A stretch of 53,044 nt of DNA from an uncultured Odoribacter sp. (GTDB taxonomy: Bacteria; Bacteroidota; Bacteroidia; Bacteroidales; Marinifilaceae), in NCBI GenBank assembly GCA_944321165.1, contig CALUKE010000018.1, positions 1 to 53,044 on the forward strand, given 5' to 3'. A model generated the notes under the pieces. It ran no database searches. It was not told where the DNA came from and worked only from the letters and a program-made list of their open reading frames with translations. This document shows, piece after piece, positions 44,614 to 53,044 of the stretch. Position numbers and translations under genes: made by a program. Numbering within the stretch: the stretch's first letter is position 1; each line of letters starts with the position of its first letter.

Positions 44614-45540
44614 TTAATGTGATTTTTTTGATAATTCTGCAAATATGTTGTCTAAAGAACTTTTTTCCACTCGAATCTCAGACAAACGCCATCCACAGCG
44701 AACACTTTCTTCTACAAGCCTTTCAAGAACCTCTTGAGCTTCCGAAAAACGTACCCGATATTTACCGTACCCCAATTCTTCCACTCCAAGGACTCCTTCA
44801 ATTTTTTGCAAAATATCTACTACAGGAGGCTCTACAAAAGAAACATATAGAGTACTTGGAAGAATATAGTTATCGAACTCATCTACCGTACCGCAAAACA
44901 CCAACTTCCCTTCCTCTACCATCAAAATATGATCACAGACAGCCTGAACCTCAGTTAAAATATGAGTCGATAAAATTACCGTCCGATCTTCAGCAATATC
45001 TTTTATCAAACCACGAATCTCCACAATTTGATTGGGATCCAAACCGTTTGTCGGTTCATCGAAAACCACCAATTCCGGATTATGGACAATCGCTTGAGCA
45101 ATCCCCACCCGCTGCTGATATCCTCCGGACAGATTTTTAATCAAACGATTGCGAAAATGACAAATTCCACAACATTCAAGGACACGATCGACAGAAACTT
45201 GTACCTGTTTTTTAGGAACCCAACGCAAACGAGCACAATAACTTAAATATTCCTCCACAGTCAAATCTCCATACAACGGCGGTTTCTGCGGTAAAAAACC
45301 GATTAAACGTTTTGCCTCGACAGGATCTTTACGTGTATCTATTCCCTGAATTAAAACCGTCCCTTCTGTTGCTTTAAGTACTCCACAAATAATATTCATT
45401 ATCGTTGATTTACCAGCACCATTAGATCCCAATAAACCATATATCCCTTTCCTTGGAATATTAAAACAAATGTCACGTACCGCCCATTGAACACTATAAC
45501 GATGAGACAAGTGTTCTATTTGTACTATTATTTTTCCCAT
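44614..45540 (-). CDS. gldA: ABC transporter ATP-binding protein, GldA-like
   Basis: This 308-residue cytoplasmic ATPase has Walker A GSNGAGKST (38-46), Q-loop region GFLPQKPPLYGDLTVEEYL, signature LSGGYQQRVGIAQAI, Walker B LVVFDEPTNGLDP and the switch His in ILSTHILTE. Length and the C-terminal extension fit GldA. It energises the GldF-GldG protein encoded directly downstream. The promoter lies in the 119-base AT-rich gap 45541-45659, where no consensus boxes stand out. Confidence 0.88.
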   Translation of the reverse strand: MGKIIVQIEHLSHRYSVQWAVRDICFNIPRKGIYGLLGSNGAGKSTIMNIICGVLKATEGTVLIQGIDTRKDPVEAKRLIGFLPQKPPLYGDLTVEEYLSYCARLRWVPKKQVQVSVDRVLECCGICHFRNRLIKNLSGGYQQRVGIAQAIVHNPELVVFDEPTNGLDPNQIVEIRGLIKDIAEDRTVILSTHILTEVQAVCDHILMVEEGKLVFCGTVDEFDNYILPSTLYVSFVEPPVVDILQKIEGVLGVEELGYGKYRVRFSEAQEVLERLVEESVRCGWRLSEIRVEKSSLDNIFAELSKKSH

Positions 45541-45659
45541 AATTCTATTAATTCACAAATACAATAGGTTTAATATTTCTTCATGATTTATATCTTATAC
45601 ATATGCCTTCATAATTTAATTTCATAAAGAATAAATCTCTGAAAAAATTCTTACATTTA

Positions 45660-47213
45660 TTATAGTTTATAATAACCGCCCCATTTCCAAGCAAGACTCA
45701 CAATTTCTCCTAAGCCTGTAACTTTATGTAAGATTCCCACCTCTCCAGGATTATTAGCACTTAAAACTTCTGCAGATATAGCTTCACAAAGAAAAAAGGT
45801 TCCATTATCCAAACATACCCCCAATCTTGTTCCATCACCATCTTCCATTAAATGAGTAATTCTCCCCTCTCCAAAGTCCGTATACAACTTCACTTGTTTT
45901 GTGTTAACATCATAAAAATATAATTTGCTCCCTTCTCCAAAGTAAAGATAAGAAGAAGAACGAAGTCTCCAGAATACAGTATTCTCAGAGATCAAATTTC
46001 CACCAACAAATTCTTCTTGTGTAGCATTTACTACAGTTAAATTAGTCATACTCCCCGAAAATTGAAAAGCCTGATACAGATATTTTCCAGTATTCTCCTC
46101 TTTCAATATATTCACATAATTTTTCCCATTCGTATGATCTCCACAATAAATAACTTTATATCCGTTTAAATCTAATATGTTCGCAAATTCTGATGGATCA
46201 TAAGTATTAATAATATCTATTTTTCCACCTAAATAACTATTACCACTATTATAACTGGTATAACAAGCTAGAAAACGTTTATATAATTCATCATACATCA
46301 ATATAAAATTCGCTCTATATACATCTATATCAAAAAAATGAGATATTTTAGCTCCTTTAGGGAAATAGATAGGCACATCCATAAACGCAACTTCATGATA
46401 CATTTTTGACAGATTCAAATTCCTTCTCCAGTAAAGCTCTCCAGCTTCCCCCAAAATAAAATCACAAGCACCTCCTCGTTTAAAATCTTTAGGTATAAAA
46501 CCAGCCGGATATACGCCATTAGGGAACTCGCTACTAACATTCAACGATTTTCCGAAATCCAGACCGTTCAATACAGTCGCTTTTCCCCCTTCTTGAAAAA
46601 CGATCAGCTCATCATCGTATGAATCTACAGTATAGGAAGACATGCCGATCATTTTTTCTGATCCCAAAGATGCATCCGAATGCAATGTTGCATATAAATT
46701 TACAAAATCTGTCCAAAAATAATGAGTCTTATTCTCATCATCTTTCCACGAATCTCTACGAATATAACTCAAACTTGGCTGTTCATTTATATTACTTGCA
46801 ATCAACCATCCTTCAAGATAAGGTGTATTAACTTTTACTTGCCAACTATTTCTTGATATTACACCGGTTTCTTTTTCTAAAACATAAAGATAAACATTAA
46901 ATGTTCCACACTCTTGCGGTATATATTCTAAAACACGTTCTTTAGAAATAGTATCTCCGTCCCATCTCGTTTTCCAGGTAAATTCAAAGGCTGTTATTGT
47001 ATCTCGATCTGGATATTTCCATGTAATGACAGGGACAATCCGAACTGTATCACCAAGAGTTATTGAATATTTCGACAATGCATTGTTTTGTGTTATCTTC
47101 ACGATTCGGTTATAATCAACCAAATCATAATTTCCCTTATCTTCATAACAAGCGGCAAACAACACACCAATTAACAATAAAATAATTCTTATATTTGATT
47201 TCATAGCATTCAC
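45660..47213 (-). CDS. PKD-like family surface lipoprotein
   Basis: This 517-residue lipoprotein has the signal LLLIGVLFAACYE (lipidation at the Cys of FAAC). The first 130 residues hold Ig/PKD-like strands (ITWKYPDRDTITAFEFTWKT). The rest resembles a beta-propeller-like region with repeated blades (GKATVLNGLDFGKS, GDGTRLGVCLDNGTFFLCEA). It is the last gene of the SusC/SusD operon and probably sits on the cell surface as an accessory ligand-binding protein. The ligand is unknown. The ATG at 47204 is an alternative start. Confidence 0.82.
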   Translation of the reverse strand: MNAMKSNIRIILLLIGVLFAACYEDKGNYDLVDYNRIVKITQNNALSKYSITLGDTVRIVPVITWKYPDRDTITAFEFTWKTRWDGDTISKERVLEYIPQECGTFNVYLYVLEKETGVISRNSWQVKVNTPYLEGWLIASNINEQPSLSYIRRDSWKDDENKTHYFWTDFVNLYATLHSDASLGSEKMIGMSSYTVDSYDDELIVFQEGGKATVLNGLDFGKSLNVSSEFPNGVYPAGFIPKDFKRGGACDFILGEAGELYWRRNLNLSKMYHEVAFMDVPIYFPKGAKISHFFDIDVYRANFILMYDELYKRFLACYTSYNSGNSYLGGKIDIINTYDPSEFANILDLNGYKVIYCGDHTNGKNYVNILKEENTGKYLYQAFQFSGSMTNLTVVNATQEEFVGGNLISENTVFWRLRSSSYLYFGEGSKLYFYDVNTKQVKLYTDFGEGRITHLMEDGDGTRLGVCLDNGTFFLCEAISAEVLSANNPGEVGILHKVTGLGEIVSLAWKWGGYYKL

Positions 47214-47222
47214 ATTTTTATA

Positions 47223-47912
47223 TTACCCAGCTATTAATTCTACCGTCATTTCGGTTCCATCTTCTTCCATAACCATGCGTCCGGCATCTTTCTCTTGCAA
47301 TAAATAATTTTTAAATATAAGTGAATAATAACGTAATTCATTTGCATCATTCGGATCTAAATCGACTTTACCCGTCTGCTCAATAAAAAGACGATATTTT
47401 TTATCAGAATAATCACCTAAATAACTATCTGTAACTGTTGATGTCCACCAATCCGGTTTCGCAATCACATTTGATACATAAACAATATTTATTCGACAAT
47501 CAACCTGTCCTAACTTAAAATCAGAAGTCTCGACTAATTGTAAAACTAAACGCTTGGCGACTTGAGATATTTCCTCTGTACGCTTGAACTTAATCCAGCA
47601 GGTATCAACTACACATCCAGCTTTCACCTTAAAAGAAGTGGGTAAAACATAATCTGCAGTAGTAGTTGTAGAATAATTTTTCATAACCTCAATTTTGTAC
47701 TCTCGATCTGTTTGTGAAGGAGAACCAATAATTTCAACTCCTATCGGGAAACCTACTTCCATTTCTGTCGGATACGCAAGGAAAGAACAGACAGATGAAT
47801 CTATCATGTATTTTGAGAACTGAATGTAATCATCATCATGATATACATCAATATTATCACGCTCACAAGCAACAAATATCCACAGGAAAATAACAAAATA
47901 TATCTTTTTCAT
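47223..47912 (-). CDS. DUF4843 lipoprotein
   Basis: This 229-residue lipoprotein (signal FLWIFVACER) has the DUF4843 pattern (DDDYIQFSKYMIDSSVCSFL, then ADYVLPTSFKVKAGCVVDTCWIKFKR). These proteins regularly follow SusD with a PKD-like lipoprotein in Bacteroidales and are thought to be surface accessory proteins. Six bases separate it from susD and 9 from the next gene. Confidence 0.85.
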   Translation of the reverse strand: MKKIYFVIFLWIFVACERDNIDVYHDDDYIQFSKYMIDSSVCSFLAYPTEMEVGFPIGVEIIGSPSQTDREYKIEVMKNYSTTTTADYVLPTSFKVKAGCVVDTCWIKFKRTEEISQVAKRLVLQLVETSDFKLGQVDCRINIVYVSNVIAKPDWWTSTVTDSYLGDYSDKKYRLFIEQTGKVDLDPNDANELRYYSLIFKNYLLQEKDAGRMVMEEDGTEMTVELIAG

Positions 47913-47918
47913 AATTCA

Positions 47919-49418
47919 TTAGTTTAACTGATAATCAATCTCACTCGACGGCAATGGAATTATCCAATTAATAGGTTCCATCACAATATCTGTATCTCCA
48001 TTATATATATTTCGATTAAGACGTTTAAACATAAAAAATGTCTGACCAGAAGTCAATGTCTCGCGAATAATATCATTTATTAAAATCTCTTTCAACTCTT
48101 CTGCTGGCGTATTTTCTCCAATAACCCTCTTAGCTCCTCGATTTTTCCGTAATGTATTTAATAGAGTAACCGCTTCCACAGTCCGCCCCTGATCAATCAA
48201 GCATTCAATCATAATATGATACATTTCAGGGAAACTGACAATTGGCAACAACGGTCCCTGATTATTAATTACCAAAGTTACATTATTCGATGTACCCGAT
48301 GGACGGATCCATGTAATATAACGTTGTAATCCATATCGATTATACCATCCTACTTTTCGATAATCATCTTCATCATTTAAAAACAAATCGTTCATATTTT
48401 TCATTCGAAAATAGTAATTACTATTTCCAAGCACAGACTCCCAATTGTCATAGTTATTATTATTTGAGAAAGTCATAATAATTTCCTCCGGACGTTTCGG
48501 ATGAATATATTCGACACTAGAAATCGCCCCTTGATACGAAGAACTTGTCCATTTAAACCAATTCTTCGTATGAAATCGATAAATAATCGCTGCATTTTCA
48601 TAAGCCTTCTCTTCATTTCCATTATATAAATAGATTCTTGCCAACAAAGCTGTTGCACCCCAATAATTCATTCGCGACCCACGATAACTTACAAAATCAT
48701 TAGGCGGGAAACCTGCTGTTTGGTTACTCTGCCGTATTCTACCCACTGAAGATTTATTCCAACTCTGACAAAATACTGTATCAATATCAGCAAGCAAAGC
48801 CTTGGCTCGTTCCATATCCCCAATAATTGACTCCATCACATCCTGAGCACTTTTATGGGCAGGCTGATGATCAGGATATTTTGTCACATACGGAATTGCT
48901 AATCCAGAATAATTAGTAATCGGAGCCGGAACAAAAAGTCTGTATAAGTCAAAATGCAACATAGCACGAACGCCATACATTTCACCCAATATCATATTTT
49001 TCTCCACTTCTCCCAACTCAAAAAAACTAGTATCTACTACACTTACATGTTGAATGATATTATTGCAAGCAGCGATTACATTATATGCTTTCTTCCAAAT
49101 TTCTTCCGTCACTGCTTCAACATAAGAATTATCCCACGCAAATTGAGAAGCATAATATAAAGCTGATGGCAAATAAGTCGTAGAAGTTGCCTGATAGTTA
49201 TGGCCTATCGCACTAGCGAATCCCCACATCAAATTTTTCCCATACAACTCAGTTGACGATAAATTACGATAAATACCATTCACTGCCATTCGAACACCTT
49301 CATAATCATTGAATAATTCCTCTTCAACAATCTCGTTATCTGCAGTGACGTCAAGGAAATCATTGCATGCATACAAACTTCCTAAAAACAATAATAATAT
49401 AATCCATATCTTTTTCAT
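47919..49418 (-). CDS. RagB/SusD-family nutrient-uptake lipoprotein
   Basis: This 499-residue surface lipoprotein has the signal LLLFLGSLYACNDF (Cys18 lipidated). It carries the SusD fold: the N-terminal TPR-like helices (EELFNDYEGVRMAVNGIYRN, LGEMYGVRAMLHFDLYRLF) and a C-terminal RagB region (FPEMYHIMIECLIDQGR, LNTLRKNRGA). It binds ligand and acts as the lid of the SusC channel encoded 20 bases upstream. The substrate, glycan or peptide, cannot be read from sequence; no glycoside hydrolase gene accompanies it here. Confidence 0.94.
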   Translation of the reverse strand: MKKIWIILLLFLGSLYACNDFLDVTADNEIVEEELFNDYEGVRMAVNGIYRNLSSTELYGKNLMWGFASAIGHNYQATSTTYLPSALYYASQFAWDNSYVEAVTEEIWKKAYNVIAACNNIIQHVSVVDTSFFELGEVEKNMILGEMYGVRAMLHFDLYRLFVPAPITNYSGLAIPYVTKYPDHQPAHKSAQDVMESIIGDMERAKALLADIDTVFCQSWNKSSVGRIRQSNQTAGFPPNDFVSYRGSRMNYWGATALLARIYLYNGNEEKAYENAAIIYRFHTKNWFKWTSSSYQGAISSVEYIHPKRPEEIIMTFSNNNNYDNWESVLGNSNYYFRMKNMNDLFLNDEDDYRKVGWYNRYGLQRYITWIRPSGTSNNVTLVINNQGPLLPIVSFPEMYHIMIECLIDQGRTVEAVTLLNTLRKNRGAKRVIGENTPAEELKEILINDIIRETLTSGQTFFMFKRLNRNIYNGDTDIVMEPINWIIPLPSSEIDYQLN

Positions 49419-49438
49419 AGTCTCTCTCTTTTAATATA

Positions 49439-52400
49439 TTAAAAACTTGCGTTTAGTGTAAAGTTGAAAGTTCGGGCAAATGGATACGACAATCCGACCT
49501 CTTGTTTTATTGTTGATATTGTCACAATATCTTTCATGTTAAATTGTAATTTCAAAGAAGACAGACCAATTGTTTTTAATAAACGACGATCAAAATCATA
49601 GCCAATTGAAAAAGAATTAAAGGTTAGATAATTATTCTTTTGAACAAATCGAGATGTTGGCCGAGTAATATAATACCTGTCTTTTATAGACTTCAATGCG
49701 ACCAAATCTCCAACTTCTTTCCAACGATCTGTCCACACCCGTTTATCAGCATTATATGTATTTAAATTAGCATTTTCAACATTAGCTACCAATGTTTCAT
49801 TATAATTTTCTCCACCAAACTCATACAAAAACGTTGTGTATACCGTAAAATTCTTAAATCGCACATTTACCCCCAATGCCCCCTGTCCCCACGGTTCTTC
49901 ATCCCCGATAGGTTGTTGTTCGATAGCACTCCAATCATACGTAATCGTTCCATCTCTTTTTAAATACACTTCCCGTCCATTTGCAGGATTTATTCCTAAA
50001 GACTTCATTCCATAAATCGCAGTCAAAGAAGCCCCCTCTTCATATTTCATAATTGGAGATGCATATTGGAGCATTTCATCATAACTATATCCTAACATTG
50101 ATTGAGGATTAGATGAAATATGATAATGACTAAAATATTCATTAATCCGTTCATTATACTCTTTCAGAGATTCTGAAATTTTCAAAATTCGATTCTTGTT
50201 GTGAGCAATATTACCGAACAGTACAATATCCCAATCTTTCTTAGAAAATACACGAAGATTTAACTCCATTTCAACACCTTTGTTTTCTATTTCTCCAATA
50301 TTATCCGTATATTTGGTAAAACCAGAAGATGAAGGAATTGAAACATCCGTAATCAAATCTTTTGTCCGCTTGTTATAAACATCAAAATTAATTGTTGCTC
50401 GCCCATTCCAAAGTCCAATTTCTGTACCAACATTCCAAGATAATTGTTTTTCCCAGGTAAGATTTGTATTCCCCATATAAACAAGTTCAACCCCAATACC
50501 TGTCGGATACCAGTCATCCAATAAAATCTGGTAAGTATTTTTTGCCATATAAGGTTTAAAATTTGATTTACCAGTTTCTCCAACATTTGCTTTTAACTTG
50601 AACAAATTAACAAAGTCAATTCCGCGCCAAAATTCATAGTTATGTAAATTGACGCCAGCCCCCAATGACCAAAATGGGGCCCATTTCCGCTCAGAACCAA
50701 ATTCCGACGAACCATCAAAACGGTATGAAGCATCTAATAAATAAATATCTTTAAAACTATAGTTCAACGTAAAAAATCCTCCGAACAAACGTGTTTTATT
50801 ATCTGAAAAAGTTGGTTTAGATACAATTTCATAAGCATAAGCTGGAGAATTTCGTTGAGCATCAGGAAAGCCTCTGTAGTAAGCATATGAATAAGCATAA
50901 TTCTTTGAAATCATATTAATACCTGCAGAAAAATTTACACTGTGTAAACCAAGGAAAGTTCGATTATATGATCCAAATAAATTCAAATTCCAGCTATTAG
51001 TTTTAGTAGTTGTTTCTGTTAAAGCTCCTTTTTGAAACAAATCTATTCTGCCATAAGTTCCAGAATTAGGATCGATAAAATTAGACGTATTTGCATTTTT
51101 TGTACTAACAGCCAATTGTCCTTTTATCAGCAAATAAGAATCAATATACCAATTCAATGATAAATTATTAATCAATTCAGTATAACCGTTCTTACTAAAA
51201 TTCCCTGTAGCAGTCTCATATAATGGATTCTTGGTGGAGCCACCATAATTACCCCATTGGGTTGTCTTTTCTACAAGTTCTCCTGTATCTGGATCACGCC
51301 AATAGTCATAGGGTTGTTTACTTGTATAATCCCGAAAAGATCCATAAGGTGAATCCTCTGCTCTCACTACGTCATACGAAACCTGATTTCGGATCTGTAG
51401 TCCTTTATAACGATAATCAAATGTTAAACCCGCACCTATTCTATTTCGAAAAGATTCTTTCATCACACCATTCTGATTATCGTAACGCAATTCTATTCCA
51501 AAACGAATATTTTCTGCACCCCCTTCTACATATAGACTATGTTTATGATTTACTTCTGTCGTTAATGGTTGCGAAAGCCAATAATTATCTGTACCTATTA
51601 AAATTCTATTCCGTTTCTGAATATAATTCCACATCAATGAATTTAATTCATTCTCTTCCGAAACAGAAGCTAATCCCCATGGTTCATATAGCCCTGCAGC
51701 CCATTCCGCCTCCAATTTTTCCTCTGCATTCATTAAATTATAACTACTTAAATCCGGGGCAGTTACAGACAAATTTCCACTATAACTCACTCTCAATTCA
51801 CCTGGTTGTGGCACTTCCGTTTCTATCACAATCACCCCGTTAGATGCTCGAGAACCATATACTGCAGTTGCAGCAGCATCCTTCAATATGGTGATATTCT
51901 TAATACGGTTCATATCAAAGTCATACACTTTCTCCACAGTTATCTCAAACCCATCCAAAATAAAAATTGGCAAATTCGGATTGTTTGTCAAAGCAAATTC
52001 GGAAATATCCTCTGATTGCAATTGATCCAATTCTTTTACAGATGCAATACCAGAACGTCCTCGTACATAAAATTCAGGTAAAGTATTGGGGTCAGAACCC
52101 ATCTCATTATTTTTTATAATACGCAAAGATGGATCAAATACCTGTAAGGCATCTATCAAATTAGCACTAGAAACTTTTAAAACATCTTCGCGTTTTACTT
52201 GTGTCGCAGATCCCGTAAAACTCGTTTTTCGAATATTAGCATATCCCGTTACCACCACATCATCCAAACTTTCTACAAACTCTCTCAATGTTACCACCAG
52301 ATCTTTCGTTCCTGCCAAAATTTGTTTATCCGTCAATTCTGCCAGCTTTACTTCTTTCGTTTCCATCCCGACAAAACTAAACACCAATACAATATCTTTC

Positions 52401-52906
52401 TGAGGGATCTCCAATTTAAAACTTCCATCTTCGGATGTTGAGACTCCCAACGTGGTCCCTTTTACCAAAACTGTGACACCTGGAAGCGGTTGTTTCCTTT
52501 CATCAACTACTTTCCCCCGAATTGCGAAGGAAGTAGCCTCTTTTTTTACTTGTTTCTGAATCACCACATGTTTATCCACAACTTCAAAACTAAACGAGGT
52601 TCCCAACAAAGCGGCAGTCAAAACTTCCTCCAAAGTGGCATCAGTAAAAGAATGAGTCACTCGTGCTGAAACACGTTTCAATTCTTCGCTGTTAAAGGTA
52701 AAGACATAATCACTGTTTTCCATTAATGCATTAAATACTTCCAACAAAGTATTTTCCTGAAATCGAAAGGTGAAGGTTTGCTTTTGTTGAGCCATCAAGC
52801 CAGAAGAAGAAAACCAAACTAGCAACAAACAAGGAAAAAGCTTTACCATAGCTCGTCCTCGCCATTTTCTCGTACCCCGAGAAGCATCATTTTCCGTTTT
52901 TTTCAT
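49439..52906 (-). CDS. SusC/RagA TonB-dependent transporter with STN domain
   Basis: This is a complete 1155-residue outer-membrane transporter. The signal peptide region ends near residue 40 (GLMAQ). An STN signalling domain follows at about 45-115 (TFTFRFQENTLLEVFNALME), then a carboxypeptidase-regulatory-like domain at about 128-215 (IRGKVVDERKQPLPGVTVLV). A TonB-box-like stretch is DDVVVTGYA. The plug contains FYVRGRSGI and ILKDAAATAVYGSRASNGVI, followed by a 22-strand-type barrel to the terminal aromatic residue Phe of NFTLNASF. The STN domain implies control through a FecR/ECF sigma pair, probably encoded beyond the right edge. Base composition is AT-rich compared with genes left of 38000. 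Confidence 0.95.
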   Translation of the reverse strand: MKKTENDASRGTRKWRGRAMVKLFPCLLLVWFSSSGLMAQQKQTFTFRFQENTLLEVFNALMENSDYVFTFNSEELKRVSARVTHSFTDATLEEVLTAALLGTSFSFEVVDKHVVIQKQVKKEATSFAIRGKVVDERKQPLPGVTVLVKGTTLGVSTSEDGSFKLEIPQKDIVLVFSFVGMETKEVKLAELTDKQILAGTKDLVVTLREFVESLDDVVVTGYANIRKTSFTGSATQVKREDVLKVSSANLIDALQVFDPSLRIIKNNEMGSDPNTLPEFYVRGRSGIASVKELDQLQSEDISEFALTNNPNLPIFILDGFEITVEKVYDFDMNRIKNITILKDAAATAVYGSRASNGVIVIETEVPQPGELRVSYSGNLSVTAPDLSSYNLMNAEEKLEAEWAAGLYEPWGLASVSEENELNSLMWNYIQKRNRILIGTDNYWLSQPLTTEVNHKHSLYVEGGAENIRFGIELRYDNQNGVMKESFRNRIGAGLTFDYRYKGLQIRNQVSYDVVRAEDSPYGSFRDYTSKQPYDYWRDPDTGELVEKTTQWGNYGGSTKNPLYETATGNFSKNGYTELINNLSLNWYIDSYLLIKGQLAVSTKNANTSNFIDPNSGTYGRIDLFQKGALTETTTKTNSWNLNLFGSYNRTFLGLHSVNFSAGINMISKNYAYSYAYYRGFPDAQRNSPAYAYEIVSKPTFSDNKTRLFGGFFTLNYSFKDIYLLDASYRFDGSSEFGSERKWAPFWSLGAGVNLHNYEFWRGIDFVNLFKLKANVGETGKSNFKPYMAKNTYQILLDDWYPTGIGVELVYMGNTNLTWEKQLSWNVGTEIGLWNGRATINFDVYNKRTKDLITDVSIPSSSGFTKYTDNIGEIENKGVEMELNLRVFSKKDWDIVLFGNIAHNKNRILKISESLKEYNERINEYFSHYHISSNPQSMLGYSYDEMLQYASPIMKYEEGASLTAIYGMKSLGINPANGREVYLKRDGTITYDWSAIEQQPIGDEEPWGQGALGVNVRFKNFTVYTTFLYEFGGENYNETLVANVENANLNTYNADKRVWTDRWKEVGDLVALKSIKDRYYITRPTSRFVQKNNYLTFNSFSIGYDFDRRLLKTIGLSSLKLQFNMKDIVTISTIKQEVGLSYPFARTFNFTLNASF

Positions 52907-52937
52907 AATTTTGTAGGTCTTTTAGATAAAACAATTG

Positions 52938-52971
52938 AATAGGTGGAGAGATTGGAGGCTCTCTGCCTATT
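52938..52971. other. Inverted repeat in front of the SusC gene
   Basis: Bases 52938-52950 and 52959-52971 form a 13-bp stem with an 8-base loop. On the plus strand all pairs form, two of them G-U. On the minus strand two mismatches fall at the same place. It lies about 30 bases before the SusC start. It could be an attenuator, or the terminator of a neighbouring unit beyond the edge. Confidence 0.35.
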
Positions 52972-53044
52972 TCCTGACTTCGTCAATGCGCCACCCAAAT
53001 TAAGATTTGTTGCCAGATATGTCGAAAAGTGGTTTCACTGCGAG

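Noticed and set aside
52907..53044. Partial coding sequence of an upstream regulator at the right edge
   Set aside because: All three minus-strand frames meet stops quickly, the longest open piece is about 20 residues, and it has no FecR-like pattern.

Overview
The window reads as chromosomal DNA of a gut-type Bacteroidales. The evidence is a RagB/SusD–SusC locus with DUF4843 and PKD-like lipoproteins, FecR/ECF sigma pairs, GldA/GldFG genes, and promoters of the Bacteroidetes type (TTTG, 19 bases, TAnnTTTG). The protein set resembles Odoribacteraceae such as Odoribacter or Butyricimonas. That placement is an impression from remembered relatives, not a computed result. I see no phage, transposase or CRISPR array.

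Layout. 1-2000: a FecR anti-sigma factor and ECF sigma factor on the minus strand, with a bidirectional terminator beyond FecR. 2007-2486: a YbaK/ProX-type deacylase gene on the plus strand, broken by an in-frame TAG. 2499-5346: a dynamin-like GTPase overlapping a DUF697 membrane protein. 5376-7726: carboxyspermidine dehydrogenase and decarboxylase, the alternative spermidine pathway, with a two-box promoter. 7781-13288: a tripartite RND efflux pump. 13402-14343: a CorA-type transporter with a leader hairpin. 14454-19247: an envelope and isoprenoid cluster (M23 peptidase, Dxr, RseP, an AhpD-like protein, an exported EEP nuclease/phosphatase). 19352-20593: a small-conductance mechanosensitive channel.

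20733-30320 is mostly plus strand: a secreted M16 peptidase, a FucP-like sugar permease, a CBM9-like protein, then prfC, a FlK-like thioesterase and uvrB. A DUF308 protein lies opposite. 30327-32865 holds alkaline phosphatase, a 66-residue membrane protein and an M23 lipoprotein. 33108-36364 holds a YidE/AspT-type transporter and an ECF sigma factor overlapping an unusual membrane protein that ends in a TonB C-terminal domain. 36396-37064 is a stable-RNA block with two tRNA-Thr, one tRNA-Glu and the SRP RNA, arranged as two units with recognisable promoters and terminators.

37225-38340 is a receiver-kinase protein with a degenerate receiver. From 45540 down to 38337 a minus-strand run encodes GldA, a fused GldF-GldG protein, two translationally coupled MutS-like ATPases, a DUF5063 protein and a DEDDy exonuclease. 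45660-52906 is a visibly AT-richer SusC/SusD nutrient-uptake locus whose SusC carries a signalling STN domain. Its sigma/anti-sigma pair, if there is one, would lie past the right edge.

Nothing here is a clear-cut new system. The best candidates for undescribed biology are the coupled MutS-like pair, the GTPase–DUF697 pair, the sigma/TonB-fusion regulator and the amber-interrupted deacylase.
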